From: Cerasicoccus arenae
GTDB taxonomy: Bacteria; Verrucomicrobiota; Verrucomicrobiia; Opitutales; Cerasicoccaceae
Direction: 5' to 3'
NCBI RefSeq assembly: GCF_014651635.1
Contig: NZ_BMXG01000020.1
Span: 16,608-80,607 of the forward strand
DNA: 64,000 nt
Within the stretch, counting starts at the first letter, position 1. Every line of letters begins with the position of its first letter. Shown piece after piece: positions 9,102 through 17,067 of this stretch. The translations under genes were made by a program, and so were the position numbers. The notes beneath the pieces are model-generated. The model worked only from the letters and a program-made list of their open reading frames with translations, was not told the origin of the DNA and made no database searches.

Positions 9102-9731
9102 ATGAAGCTCAAAGTATTTACTGCCAACGGCGCCTCCAGCACTGAGAAGGAGTTTGCCATCCCCACTTTCGAAGACGACAAGGGCCTGCAAGCGCTCAAG
9201 GATGTCGTAGTCGCTTACCAGTCGAATCTTCGCCAGGGCAACGCGAAAGCGAAGACCCGGGCTGAAGTCCGCGGCTCCGGTAAGAAGATTTATCGCCAAA
9301 AGGGCACCGGTAATGCCCGTCATGGTGACCGCCAAGCCCCGATTTTCGTCGGTGGTGGCGTGGCGCACGGCCCAAAGCTCCGCGACTGGACCAAGCATAC
9401 CAATAAGAAGGTAAAGCAACTGGCTATGCGCCGAGCGCTCTTCGACAAGGTGAACGATGGTGAAATCTCCCTGATTGAGAAGTTTGAAACTTCCGCGATC
9501 AAGACCAAGGATTTCGATACGCTGCTCAAGCTCATCCAGCCCAAGGGCAAGGTTCTGATTGTTGATCAACAATTCGACGACAATACCGCACTTTCCGCGC
9601 GCAACATCGCCCGCGTCCATATCACCGATTCTGCCTCGCTCAATGCTTGGGATCTCGTTCGTTTCGACAACGTGGTCATCAGCGAAAAAGGCTTCGAACA
9701 AGTCCTCGCCCGCACTGGCGCTGGTGAGTAA
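9102..9731 (+). CDS. rplD: 50S ribosomal protein L4 (uL4)
   Basis: 209 residues, close to the 201 of E. coli. The long exit-tunnel loop is recognisable: GSGKKIYRQKGTGNARHGDR and then APIFVGGGVAHGP. In enteric bacteria L4 also represses its own operon; nothing in this sequence shows that it does so here. A GAGG lies 14 to 17 bases before the ATG, one of the few purine-rich leaders in the cluster but rather far away. rplW follows after 25 bp. Confidence 0.98.
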   Translation: MKLKVFTANGASSTEKEFAIPTFEDDKGLQALKDVVVAYQSNLRQGNAKAKTRAEVRGSGKKIYRQKGTGNARHGDRQAPIFVGGGVAHGPKLRDWTKHTNKKVKQLAMRRALFDKVNDGEISLIEKFETSAIKTKDFDTLLKLIQPKGKVLIVDQQFDDNTALSARNIARVHITDSASLNAWDLVRFDNVVISEKGFEQVLARTGAGE

Positions 9732-9756
9732 CCGTTAATTTCTATACCGGCGAACC

Positions 9757-10047
9757 ATGTTTTCTCCCGATACCATTATCAAGGAATACCGCGTGACGGA
9801 AAAAGCGGCCGATCTGACCGCCCACACCAACAAATACACGTTTGAAGTATCCACCACCGCCAATCGTCGTGAAGTCGCCTCCGCAGTGGAGAAGATCTTT
9901 GACGTGAAGGTTGTTCGCGTAAACATTATCAATCAGCGGCCGAAGACCAAGCGTAACCGTATGGCCAAGGGCCGTCCCGGTCACACTGCCGCTGTTAAAA
10001 AAGCGATTGTCACTCTTGATGAGGGACAGAGCATCGAACTTGTATAA
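9757..10047 (+). CDS. rplW: 50S ribosomal protein L23 (uL23)
   Basis: 96 residues. It has the normal L23 features: IIKEYRVTEKAADLT at the N-terminus, the YTFEVSTTANRREVASAVEKIFDVKV core and the KRNRMAKGRPGHTAAVKKAIVTL loop. L23 lies at the exit of the peptide tunnel and docks trigger factor and SRP. The gene is between rplD and rplB as in most bacteria. Confidence 0.97.
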   Translation: MFSPDTIIKEYRVTEKAADLTAHTNKYTFEVSTTANRREVASAVEKIFDVKVVRVNIINQRPKTKRNRMAKGRPGHTAAVKKAIVTLDEGQSIELV

Positions 10048-10071
10048 CTTTTATAGGAGCTTAGTAGAGAA

Positions 10072-10929
10072 ATGCCTCTCGTAACCACCAATCCAACCAC
10101 TCCGAGCCTTCGCTTCCGCGTCCAGAATAAGCAGGACGTGGCTCCGAATAATCCGGAGAAGACGCTGACCCAGTCCCGGCACCGCGCCAAGGGCCGTAAT
10201 TGCTACGGCCGTATCACGACGCGTCACCGTGGGGGCGGCCATAAGCGCCTTTACCGTCAGATCGACTTCAAGCGTGAAAAGCTGGAGATGCCCGCCACCG
10301 TTCAGACGATCGAATACGATCCGAACCGTTCGGCTAATATCGCTTTGGTAAAGTACGAAGACGGTGAACTCCGTTACGTTCTTGCCTGCCGCGGTATGAA
10401 AGTAGGGGACACGATTCTTAACACCAATGAGAAGGTGGAAGAATTTACTCCTGGCCTTTGCCTCCAACTACGGAACATCCCACCTGCAACTTTCATCCAT
10501 GCGATTGAAATGCAGCCAGGGCAGGGTGCTCGTATTGCTCGCAGCGCAGGTCAGTCAGCTCAATTGATCTCACTTGATGGCAACTATGCTACGTTGAAGA
10601 TGCCGTCCGGCGAAATTCGTAAGCTACACTCGTCTTGCCGCGCCACCATTGGCCGTGTCGGTAATGAAGAGCATGGCGACGAAGTGATCGGTAAGGCTGG
10701 CCGCACACGTTGGAAGGGTATCCGCCCGACCGTCCGCGGTATGGCAATGAATCCAGTTGACCACCCAAATGGTGGTGGTGAAGGTCGCTCGAAGTCCGGT
10801 GGTGGTCGTCAGCACCCATGTTCCCCTTGGGGGCAGCTCTCAAAGGGCTTCCCAACCCGCAAGAAGTCCAAGACTTCCAATGCTCTTATCGTTGTGCGCC
10901 GCAATGGCCGCAAAATGAAGAAGCGCTAA
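10072..10929 (+). CDS. rplB: 50S ribosomal protein L2 (uL2)
   Basis: 285 residues, slightly longer than the 273 of E. coli. L2 is needed for subunit association and for peptidyl transferase activity. The DH pair of VDHPNGGGEGR (the functionally important Asp/His) is present; the next His of the enteric HPHGGG motif is Asn here. The C-terminal segment GRQHPCSPWGQLSKGFPTRKK resembles non-proteobacterial L2. AGGAG lies about 15 bases upstream of the ATG. rpsS follows after 38 bp. Confidence 0.98.
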   Translation: MPLVTTNPTTPSLRFRVQNKQDVAPNNPEKTLTQSRHRAKGRNCYGRITTRHRGGGHKRLYRQIDFKREKLEMPATVQTIEYDPNRSANIALVKYEDGELRYVLACRGMKVGDTILNTNEKVEEFTPGLCLQLRNIPPATFIHAIEMQPGQGARIARSAGQSAQLISLDGNYATLKMPSGEIRKLHSSCRATIGRVGNEEHGDEVIGKAGRTRWKGIRPTVRGMAMNPVDHPNGGGEGRSKSGGGRQHPCSPWGQLSKGFPTRKKSKTSNALIVVRRNGRKMKKR

Positions 10930-10967
10930 GCAATCTCTACTTGATTATAAATCAGAATTAATTACTC

Positions 10968-11237
10968 ATGGCACGTTCGATCAAAAAAGGCTTCTTCGTT
11001 GACCCGAAGCTGATGGACAAAATTGAAGCAGCGCAAGCCGCTGGCTCCAACAAACCCATCAAGACTTGGTCGCGCCGCTCGACGATTACTCCGGAATTTG
11101 TCGGTCTCAACATGTCGGTTCACAATGGCAAGAGCTTTATGCCTGTCTATGTGACCGAAAACATGGTTGGCCACAAACTGGGTGAATTTTCGCCGACGCG
11201 CACCTTTAAGGGACACCAAGGCGTAGGCAAAAAATAA
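10968..11237 (+). CDS. rpsS: 30S ribosomal protein S19 (uS19)
   Basis: 89 residues with the typical [15 protein letters not shown] start, [15 protein letters not shown] and the C-terminal [17 protein letters not shown]19 binds 16S rRNA in the 30S head with S13. The next gene should be rplV; instead a secreted-protein gene intervenes 20 bp downstream. Confidence 0.98.
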   Translation: MARSIKKGFFVDPKLMDKIEAAQAAGSNKPIKTWSRRSTITPEFVGLNMSVHNGKSFMPVYVTENMVGHKLGEFSPTRTFKGHQGVGKK

Positions 11238-11257
11238 ACCTCTCTAATTAATCCACG

Positions 11258-11815
11258 ATGATCCGCTTCCTCCAACGCACGCTTCTTGTCTCCAGTCTAT
11301 TGGCTGGCTGCTTGCTGCATGCGAAGGTCGAGACCGAGGCTCGCTTCGATCTGCGCGTTATTGCGCCAGATTTTGAGGGCAAATGGGCGGAAATCGAAGT
11401 GGAAACAGAGAAGCCGACTGCGCCGATCCAGACTTACACCGCGCCAGTTCAGGAAGAAGTTGTCGTCTATAATGACCTGACTTCCACTGAGGCCGCTATG
11501 CTCCGCTCTAATAACCAAAAAGAGTTTGTGGGCCCGGAGTTCGCCGCTAGCACAATTTACCCCTCTGGCCAAGCTGTTGTCTTTGGGGTGACAGAAAACA
11601 AGGCCGCCGACATCGTCATTCTTGACGACGGACTCGACCAAGGATTTCGCGTTGGCATGCTTTGCGACGTAATCCGAGGTGACACCGTTATCGGTGCCAT
11701 CATTCTCGTGGCCGTGGAAGCAGACCGCTCCGCTGGCCTCATAGTAAATCTTCAACCGGGCCGCAAAATTGTTTTTGGCGACCTGGCCCGCATCAAGACC
11801 GTTCAATTTTCCTAA
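11258..11815 (+). CDS. Predicted secreted protein inserted in the S10 operon, unknown function
   Basis: 185 residues, lying on the same strand between rpsS (20 bp upstream) and rplV (14 bp downstream), so almost certainly co-transcribed with ribosomal protein genes. The N-terminus (MIRFLQRTLL, a hydrophobic core to about residue 20, and an LHAKV cleavage-like region) looks like a Sec signal peptide. The middle, about residues 45-70, is low-complexity and Pro/Thr/Val-rich. The C-terminal 75 residues (LDQGFRVGMLCDVIRGDTVIGAIILVAVE and a closing IVFGDLARI) match a small beta-barrel pattern seen in exported proteins such as the C-terminal part of FlgT, where a GD pair closes the domain. It has no ribosomal signature. 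I do not recognise the family. Confidence 0.8.
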   Translation: MIRFLQRTLLVSSLLAGCLLHAKVETEARFDLRVIAPDFEGKWAEIEVETEKPTAPIQTYTAPVQEEVVVYNDLTSTEAAMLRSNNQKEFVGPEFAASTIYPSGQAVVFGVTENKAADIVILDDGLDQGFRVGMLCDVIRGDTVIGAIILVAVEADRSAGLIVNLQPGRKIVFGDLARIKTVQFS

Positions 11816-11829
11816 CCGAATCAGATATC

Positions 11830-12183
11830 ATGGAAGTTTTGGCTTTAACCAAATACGCGCGCATGTCGCCAATCAAGGTACGTGAAGTAGCCCGCGAAAT
11901 CCAGGGCCTTCCCGCCAATGAGGCGATGGACCTCCTCAAGTTTATTCCGCGCAAGTCAGCGCGCCTGATCAGCAAAACGCTGGCCAGCGCGATTGCCAAC
12001 GCGGAGAACAATAACAATCTCTCATCCGACGATCTCGTGGTCAAAAGCGCGATCATTGAGCAGGGCCCAGCGTTCCGCCGTTTTCAACCGGCTGCCCGTG
12101 GTTCCGCTCACCCCATTCGTAAGCATACCTGCCATATCCGCATTATCCTCACCGACGAGGTGAAGGAAGCCGTCGCCAGCTAA
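11830..12183 (+). CDS. rplV: 50S ribosomal protein L22 (uL22)
   Basis: 117 residues. The start MEVLALTKYARMSPIKVREVAREIQG and the core KSARLISKTLASAIANAENN are characteristic, and the tunnel-lining hairpin follows (FRRFQPAARGSAHPIRKHTCHIRIIL). L22 mutations in this loop affect macrolide response in other bacteria; the loop here looks wild type. It is 14 bp after the inserted gene and 21 bp before rpsC. Confidence 0.97.
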   Translation: MEVLALTKYARMSPIKVREVAREIQGLPANEAMDLLKFIPRKSARLISKTLASAIANAENNNNLSSDDLVVKSAIIEQGPAFRRFQPAARGSAHPIRKHTCHIRIILTDEVKEAVAS

Positions 12184-12204
12184 ACCTTTTATTGTAATTC
12201 CATC

Positions 12205-12840
12205 ATGGGTCAGAAAGTAAATCCGAAAGGCTTCCGCCTCGCAGTCCGCCGCGACTGGGACAGCCGTTGGTTCGCCGACAAAAAGCAGTTCCCCGCGTTC
12301 ATCAACGAGGACAATAAGATACGCACGTTCTTGAACGAGCGTCTGCGCTTTGCGTCCGTGCCCAAGATCTACATTGAGCGCGCTGGGCAGCGTGTTCGCG
12401 TTAAGATTTACACAGCGCGTCCTGGTATCGTGATTGGCCGTAAAGGTGCTGAGCTTGATAAGCTGAAGGCTGACCTCTCCAAGCTAGTGAACCGCGACGT
12501 CCTTCTTGACATTGCTGAAGTGAAGAAGCCTGATCTCGTAGCACAGCTCGTCGCCGAGAACGTAGCTCTTCAGCTTGAGCGTCGCATTTCCTTCCGCCGT
12601 GCCATGAAAAAGGCTGTGCAGACGACCATGCAAATGGGTGCTGACGGTATTCGTGTCCAGTGCTCTGGCCGTCTCGGCGGTGCTGAAATTGCCCGTACTG
12701 AGCAACAGCGTCAGGGGCGTGTGCCTCTACATACGCTCCGCGAAAACATCGATTACGGTTTTGCTGAAGCTCGCACACTTTACGGCATCATCGGCATTAA
12801 GTGCTGGATCTGTAATTCCGAACCAGAAGAAAGCATTTAA
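12205..12840 (+). CDS. rpsC: 30S ribosomal protein S3 (uS3)
   Basis: 211 residues, with [22 protein letters not shown] at the start, the KH domain motif [14 protein letters not shown], and the C-terminal [32 protein letters not shown]3 forms part of the mRNA entry pore and its helicase activity. It is shorter than the 233 residues of E. coli because the non-conserved tail is missing. An 85-bp spacer with a stem-loop separates it from rplP. Confidence 0.97.
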   Translation: MGQKVNPKGFRLAVRRDWDSRWFADKKQFPAFINEDNKIRTFLNERLRFASVPKIYIERAGQRVRVKIYTARPGIVIGRKGAELDKLKADLSKLVNRDVLLDIAEVKKPDLVAQLVAENVALQLERRISFRRAMKKAVQTTMQMGADGIRVQCSGRLGGAEIARTEQQRQGRVPLHTLRENIDYGFAEARTLYGIIGIKCWICNSEPEESI

Positions 12841-12849
12841 ATTTGTGAT

Positions 12850-12887
12850 TTGGCGCCCGGTTGTTCATTGAACCAAAGAAGCGCCAA
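12850..12887 (+). promoter_or_regulatory. Stem-loop between rpsC and rplP
   Basis: TTGGCGC (12850-12856) is an exact reverse complement of GCGCCAA (12881-12887), with an inner GGTT (12859-12862) and AACC (12871-12874) pair. There is no U-run directly after it, so it is not a standard terminator. It may be an mRNA stability or translation-control element. Confidence 0.4.
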
Positions 12888-12925
12888 TAGCTAAAAACTT
12901 AAGAACTCGAAAACTTTTTTGACCA

Positions 12926-13354
12926 ATGGCAAAACTCCTTCCAGCCAAAACCAAGTACCGCAAGGTGCACAAGGGTCGTATTCGCGGACGCGCCAAGGGC
13001 TGTGACACACTCGCCTTCGGTGAGTTTGGACTACAATCACTCGGTCGCGGTCGTCTGACTGCCGCCCAGCTTGAAGCCGCTCGTGTAGCAATTAACCGCT
13101 ACCTGAAGCGTCGCGGTAAGCTTTGGGTCCGTGTGTTTCCACACAAGCCGGTGACCAAGAAGCCTCAAGAAACCCGTCAGGGTAAGGGTAAAGGCCCAGT
13201 TGAATACTGGTGTGCAATCGTTAAGCCAGGCACGATGGTATTCGAAGTGTCTGGTTCCGGTTCGCAAGCCGCTCGTGAGGCCATGCGCCGTGCTGATGGC
13301 AAGCTACCTTTTCCTTGCCGCTTCGTCAGCCGCGAAGAACTCGAACAATACTAA
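12926..13354 (+). CDS. rplP: 50S ribosomal protein L16 (uL16)
   Basis: 142 residues. It contains KYRKVHKGRIRGRAKGCDTLAFGEFGLQ and the RGKLWVRVFPHKPVTKKP segment near the A-site finger, ending with FPCRFVSREELEQY. L16 positions the A-site tRNA. The leader has several AACTT blocks and no Shine-Dalgarno motif. Confidence 0.97.
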   Translation: MAKLLPAKTKYRKVHKGRIRGRAKGCDTLAFGEFGLQSLGRGRLTAAQLEAARVAINRYLKRRGKLWVRVFPHKPVTKKPQETRQGKGKGPVEYWCAIVKPGTMVFEVSGSGSQAAREAMRRADGKLPFPCRFVSREELEQY

Positions 13355-13390
13355 TTTACGCCGTCAAAGCGCCGACAATATACGCTCGCC

Positions 13391-13588
13391 ATGAACGCCA
13401 AAGATATCCGTGAACTTTCCCCAGAGGAACTCAACAAGAAGCTCCGCGAGTCCCGCGATGAGCTCGTCAACCTCCGCGTGCGCAAGCAAGTAGGCCAAGT
13501 CGAAAACCCGGCCCAATTGCGCACTATCCGCCGCGACATCGCACGGATCGAAACCATCCTTCGCCAGAAAGGGGCGGCTGTCGCCTAG
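13391..13588 (+). CDS. rpmC: 50S ribosomal protein L29 (uL29)
   Basis: 65 residues, the normal size. It shows the two-helix pattern MNAKDIRELSPEELNKKLRESRDELVNLRVRKQVGQVENPAQLRTIRRDIARIETIL when read in sections. L29 lies near the tunnel exit with L23. A 92-bp spacer made mostly of heptanucleotide repeats follows before rpsQ. Confidence 0.95.
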   Translation: MNAKDIRELSPEELNKKLRESRDELVNLRVRKQVGQVENPAQLRTIRRDIARIETILRQKGAAVA

Positions 13589-13596
13589 CGACGGTG

Positions 13597-13672
13597 TTTT
13601 AAGTGTTAGGCATTAAGTTTTAAGTCCAAACACTTCCTAAAACTTAAAACCAAAACCTAAACTTTAAACTCA
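13597..13672 (+). repeat. Heptanucleotide repeat array in the rpmC-rpsQ spacer
   Basis: Read in sevens from 13597 the units are TTTTAAG, TGTTAGG, CATTAAG, TTTTAAG, then two unrelated units, then AAAACTT, AAAACC (six bases), AAAACCT, AAACTTT, AAACTCA. The right half resembles the reverse complement of the left, and GTTTTAAG (13617-13624) pairs with CTTAAAAC (13643-13650). The array ends eight bases before the rpsQ ATG. Confidence 0.65.
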
Positions 13673-13680
13673 TACAAGCA

Positions 13681-13965
13681 ATGTCCGAATCACAGACTCA
13701 GGCTCGCAGCAGCCATCGTAAGGACCTCGTAGGCGTCGTCACCAGTCGTACTGGCGATAAGTCCATCAAGGTAACTTTTTTTTACAAGATCCCGCACCCT
13801 CTTTATAAGAAGGAAATTAAGCGCAAGACCGTTGTCCACGTCCATGACGAGAGCAATGAATGCGCTGTCGGCGACAAGGTCGAGATCATGGAAACCCGCC
13901 CGCTGAGCAAGCTCAAGCGTTGGCGTGTCGTGAAAATTTTAGACAAGGCACCGATCGTCGGCTAG
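13681..13965 (+). CDS. rpsQ: 30S ribosomal protein S17 (uS17)
   Basis: 94 residues. The OB-fold core is typical: RKDLVGVVTSRTGDKSIKVTF, then HPLYKKEIKRKTVVHVHDE and GDKVEIMETRPLSKLKRWRVVKIL. The first ten residues are a short polar extension. S17 is a primary 16S rRNA binder. The gene follows a heptad repeat array and contains a run of eight T within the codons for Thr-Phe-Phe-Tyr. Confidence 0.97.
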   Translation: MSESQTQARSSHRKDLVGVVTSRTGDKSIKVTFFYKIPHPLYKKEIKRKTVVHVHDESNECAVGDKVEIMETRPLSKLKRWRVVKILDKAPIVG

Positions 13966-14017
13966 CGCCGACGAACTAAGCGGAAGCCGCTTTAACCATT
14001 AAAGGGAACCCGTTCCA

Positions 14018-14383
14018 ATGATTCAGCCAGAAAGCAGATTAGAAGTCGCCGATAATACCGGTGCAAAGGAAGTCTTGATGATTCGTCGTCTGGGCCAAGC
14101 CAAAGTAACCGCCTCAGTGGGCGATGTCATCGTGTGCACCGTTAAGGAGAGCACGCCGGAGGCCTCGGTCAAAAAGGGCACTGTGGTCAAGGCCGTGGTC
14201 GTTCGCACCAAGGCACCGATCCGCCGCGCCGATGGTAGCTACCTTCGCTTCGACAAGAACGCCTGCGTTGTCCTCGACAGCAATAGCAATCCACGTGGCA
14301 CTCGCATATTTGGGCCGGTCGCACGTGAGCTTCGTTCCAAGAAGTTCATGAAGATCATCTCTCTTGCGCCAGAAGTTCTTTAA
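14018..14383 (+). CDS. rplN: 50S ribosomal protein L14 (uL14)
   Basis: 121 residues starting [19 protein letters not shown], with [10 protein letters not shown] and [24 protein letters not shown] at the end, all standard L14. L14 forms an intersubunit bridge and is the docking site of RsfS. Its last codons include AAGTTCT, complementary to the AGAACTT repeat unit just after the stop codon. Confidence 0.97.
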   Translation: MIQPESRLEVADNTGAKEVLMIRRLGQAKVTASVGDVIVCTVKESTPEASVKKGTVVKAVVVRTKAPIRRADGSYLRFDKNACVVLDSNSNPRGTRIFGPVARELRSKKFMKIISLAPEVL

Positions 14384-14386
14384 TAT

Positions 14387-14414
14387 AGAACTTAGAACTC
14401 TGAACTTAGAACCA
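14387..14414 (+). repeat. Four-unit heptanucleotide array before rplX
   Basis: The 34-bp spacer is almost entirely four heptamers in tandem: AGAACTT, AGAACTC, TGAACTT, AGAACCA. The first can pair with AAGTTCT at 14373-14379 in the end of rplN, placing the rplN stop codon in a seven-base loop. The array ends two bases before the rplX ATG. Confidence 0.65.
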
Positions 14415-14416
14415 AA

Positions 14417-14662
14417 ATGAAATTCAAAATCAAACGCGGCGACGAAGTCGTTGTGATTTCGGGAGCGCATAACGGACAGCGCGGCAAAGTGCTGCAAGTT
14501 CTGCGTGAGAAACAGCGCGTCATCGTCGAAGGTGTGAACATGATCAAGAAGCACCAAAAGGCGACTCAAGAAACTCCTGATGGAGCCATCATTGAGCGTG
14601 AAGGATCGGTGCATTACTCAAATGTAATGTTGGCCGAGCGTTTCGACAAAAAAAGCGCTTAA
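14417..14662 (+). CDS. rplX: 50S ribosomal protein L24 (uL24)
   Basis: 81 residues, shorter than the 104 of E. coli. The KOW motif is present (KRGDEVVVISGAHNGQRGKVLQVL) followed by RVIVEGVNMIKKHQK. The C-terminal third of longer L24 proteins is reduced to HYSNVMLAERFDKKSA. L24 initiates 50S assembly. The leader is the heptad array described for 14387-14414. Confidence 0.96.
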   Translation: MKFKIKRGDEVVVISGAHNGQRGKVLQVLREKQRVIVEGVNMIKKHQKATQETPDGAIIEREGSVHYSNVMLAERFDKKSA

Positions 14663-14725
14663 ACACACTTTAATATAATCTTAGCCAAGACCTAGGGGGA
14701 CGGAAATCTCCAGGCGTAAAAACCA

Positions 14726-15319
14726 ATGAGCCAAGAAACACCATATCTTAAAAAACACTACACGGAAGTCGTGGTTCCTGAATTGACCAAGACACGTGGC
14801 TACAAGAACGCGCATCAGACTCCGAAGGTCACCAAAATTGTGATCAACTCCGGCTTCAATGCTACCAAGGACAAGAACTGGGCCGCAGAAGTACAGAAGG
14901 AAATTTCCTCGATTGCTGGTCAACATGCTGTGCTGACTAAGGCTAGCAAGAGCGTCTCGAACTTTAAGCTACGTGAAGGCATGCCGATTGGCGTGAAAGT
15001 CACATTGCGCGGCGCACGTATGTATGACTTCCTGTTCCGTTTACTTGCAGTTGCTTTGCCTAATATCCGTGACTTTCGCGGTGTTTCCCGCAAGTTGGAT
15101 GGCCAGGGCAATTATACCCTCGGCATTACGGACAGCACTATCTTTCCAGAAATTAGCGCTGACACTGGTGGCCGTGAATCGATTGGTATGGACATCACCA
15201 TCGTAACGTCTGCTGAATCTGACGACGAAGGACGCGATTTGCTTCAGCTCATGGGCATGCCCTATCGCAAACCGACTAACCCGAAGCCGGCCGAAGAATC
15301 GACCACGCAGGCTGCATAA
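14726..15319 (+). CDS. rplE: 50S ribosomal protein L5 (uL5)
   Basis: 197 residues. It has the L5 pattern: PKVTKIVINSGFNATKD, SVSNFKLREGMPIGVKVTLRG, IRDFRGVSRKLDGQGNYTLGITDSTIFPEI. L5 binds 5S rRNA and contacts the P-site tRNA. A tail of about 18 residues (KPTNPKPAEESTTQAA) extends beyond the usual end. The 63-bp spacer before it can form an imperfect hairpin (CCTAGGGGGA with TCTCCAGG). Confidence 0.97.
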   Translation: MSQETPYLKKHYTEVVVPELTKTRGYKNAHQTPKVTKIVINSGFNATKDKNWAAEVQKEISSIAGQHAVLTKASKSVSNFKLREGMPIGVKVTLRGARMYDFLFRLLAVALPNIRDFRGVSRKLDGQGNYTLGITDSTIFPEISADTGGRESIGMDITIVTSAESDDEGRDLLQLMGMPYRKPTNPKPAEESTTQAA

Positions 15320-15345
15320 TTTCATCCATTCATTTTTTCTAAGTT

Positions 15346-15651
15346 ATGGCTAAAAAAAGCTCAATTGCTCGCAACAAGAAGCGTGAACGCACGGTAGAGA
15401 AATTTGCCGCTAAGCGCGCCGAACTCAAGGCAACCATTCGCAATCCCGAGAGCACTGACGAAGAGTTCTTTCAGGCACAGCGTAAATTGGCTCTTCTGCC
15501 TCGCAATGCTTCACCGATCCGTGTTCGCAATCGCTGCTCAGTCACCGGTCGTCCACGTGCATTTATCCGCAAATACGGTCTTTCACGTCTTACTTTCCGC
15601 GAACTTGCTCTTGCCGGCCATATCCCCGGCGTGACCAAGTCCAGCTGGTAA
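15346..15651 (+). CDS. rpsN: 30S ribosomal protein S14, long zinc-free type (uS14)
   Basis: 101 residues, the length of the zinc-independent form. It begins [20 protein letters not shown] and ends [39 protein letters not shown] when read through; the four-cysteine zinc knuckle of the short form is absent, with only one Cys. S14 helps assemble the 30S head. Confidence 0.97.
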   Translation: MAKKSSIARNKKRERTVEKFAAKRAELKATIRNPESTDEEFFQAQRKLALLPRNASPIRVRNRCSVTGRPRAFIRKYGLSRLTFRELALAGHIPGVTKSSW

Positions 15652-15695
15652 TTTCACTCATCACAACTATAACAACCAATATAACCCTATAAGTC

Positions 15696-16094
15696 ATGGC
15701 ATCCCACGATACTATAGGAGACTTCCTCACTCTCTTGCGCAACGCCAGCATTGCTGGCCAAGCATCCTGCAGCTCTCGCTTCTCCAAGTTGAAGGCGGGC
15801 GTAGCCAGCATCCTCAAGGATGAAGGCTATATTCAGGATTTCGGCATTCGCGAGGAAGGCCCCGGACACAAATACATCGACATCGCTCTTAAGTATGTCG
15901 GTGGTCAACCCGCGATTGTCGGCATTGAGCGCTTTAGTAAGCCCGGCCGTCGCTTGTATTCCGGATACGAAGAAATACCGAAAGTTCTCGGTGGTCTCGG
16001 CGTCTCCATCCTCACTACTTCCAAGGGCATCCTTAAGGACCGTGACGCCCGCCGCGCCAAAGTTGGCGGCGAGGTAATCTGCAAGGTCTGGTAA
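15696..16094 (+). CDS. rpsH: 30S ribosomal protein S8 (uS8)
   Basis: 132 residues with the normal start (DTIGDFLTLLRNASIAGQ) and C-terminal signature GVSILTTSKGILKDRDARRAKVGGEVICKVW. S8 binds the central domain of 16S rRNA; in E. coli it represses the spc operon by binding near rplE. No clear mimic of its rRNA site was identified by eye here. Confidence 0.97.
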   Translation: MASHDTIGDFLTLLRNASIAGQASCSSRFSKLKAGVASILKDEGYIQDFGIREEGPGHKYIDIALKYVGGQPAIVGIERFSKPGRRLYSGYEEIPKVLGGLGVSILTTSKGILKDRDARRAKVGGEVICKVW

Positions 16095-16115
16095 CCCAAT
16101 AAAGGAAACATTACG

Positions 16116-16655
16116 ATGAGCAGAATTGGAAAACTCCCCGTCCCAATCGCGGACAAAGTCAAGGTCACCGTAAATGGTCAGACCGTGAACGTAGATGGCC
16201 CTAAAGGCAAGTTGTCGAAAGTTTTCGACCGCGATGTCAAGATTAGCCTCGAAGAAGGCCAAATCGTCGTTACGCCGAACAACAGTTCCCGCCAGGCCAA
16301 GGCCATGTGGGGGACTGCACGCTCGATTATTAGCGGAATGATCATTGGCGTCACCGAGTCCTACAAGAAGTCGCTGGAAATCGAAGGTGTTGGCTTCAAG
16401 GCCAATCTTCAAGGTAAGATCTTGGATCTTGCACTCGGTTATTCGCACGAAATCAAGTATCCAGTGCCAGACGGCGTCACCGTAACGGTTGACAAGAGCG
16501 GTACGAAGCTTGATGTTGAAGGCCCAGACAAACAAATGGTAGGCCAAGTTGCTGCCGATATCTTCGGTTATAAGCCGGTTGAGCCTTACAAGGGCAAGGG
16601 CGTCCGAATCGTCGGTCGTTATGTCCGTCGTAAGGAAGGCAAGAAGACCGGTTAA
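16116..16655 (+). CDS. rplF: 50S ribosomal protein L6 (uL6)
   Basis: 179 residues. It has the two-domain L6 repeat: MSRIGKLPVPIADKVKV and GPKGKLSKVF in the first half, then EIEGVGFKANLQGKILDLALGYSHEIKYPVP and KGVRIVGRYVRRKEGKKTG at the end. L6 lies at the factor-binding site. AGGA lies 9 to 12 bases before the ATG, one of few Shine-Dalgarno-like leaders in the cluster. Confidence 0.97.
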   Translation: MSRIGKLPVPIADKVKVTVNGQTVNVDGPKGKLSKVFDRDVKISLEEGQIVVTPNNSSRQAKAMWGTARSIISGMIIGVTESYKKSLEIEGVGFKANLQGKILDLALGYSHEIKYPVPDGVTVTVDKSGTKLDVEGPDKQMVGQVAADIFGYKPVEPYKGKGVRIVGRYVRRKEGKKTG

Positions 16656-16690
16656 TATACACAATTAAAATTTAGCTGGAATCTAGCAGT

Positions 16691-17056
16691 ATGAAACTTT
16701 CAGAAAAACTTCGAGTTAACCTCCAAAAACGTCGTTGGCGTATTCGTAAGCGCGCCGTTGGTGACGCTCTTCGTCCACGTTTGGTTGTTACCTTTACCAA
16801 TCAACATATTCATGCACAGTGCATCAATGACGTCGAACAGCGTACGCTCGTTTCGGCCTCGACACTGAGCAAGGATCTGCGCGAGCAGAGCCTGAAGCCG
16901 AATACCACAGGCGCATCCACTCTTGGAAAACTCATTGGTGAGCGAGCTAAAGCCGTTGGCGTCGAAAAAGTCGTCTTCGATCGCGCTGGCCGTCGTTACC
17001 ATGGTTGCGTTAAAGCATTTGCAGACGCCGCTCGCGAAGCAGGCCTTAATTTCTAA
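16691..17056 (+). CDS. rplR: 50S ribosomal protein L18 (uL18)
   Basis: 121 residues. The typical signature [27 protein letters not shown] is followed by [20 protein letters not shown] and the C-terminal [29 protein letters not shown]18 brings 5S rRNA into the 50S with L5. The gene ends 11 bp before rpsE. Confidence 0.97.
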   Translation: MKLSEKLRVNLQKRRWRIRKRAVGDALRPRLVVTFTNQHIHAQCINDVEQRTLVSASTLSKDLREQSLKPNTTGASTLGKLIGERAKAVGVEKVVFDRAGRRYHGCVKAFADAAREAGLNF

Positions 17057-17067
17057 TTATCCGGATC

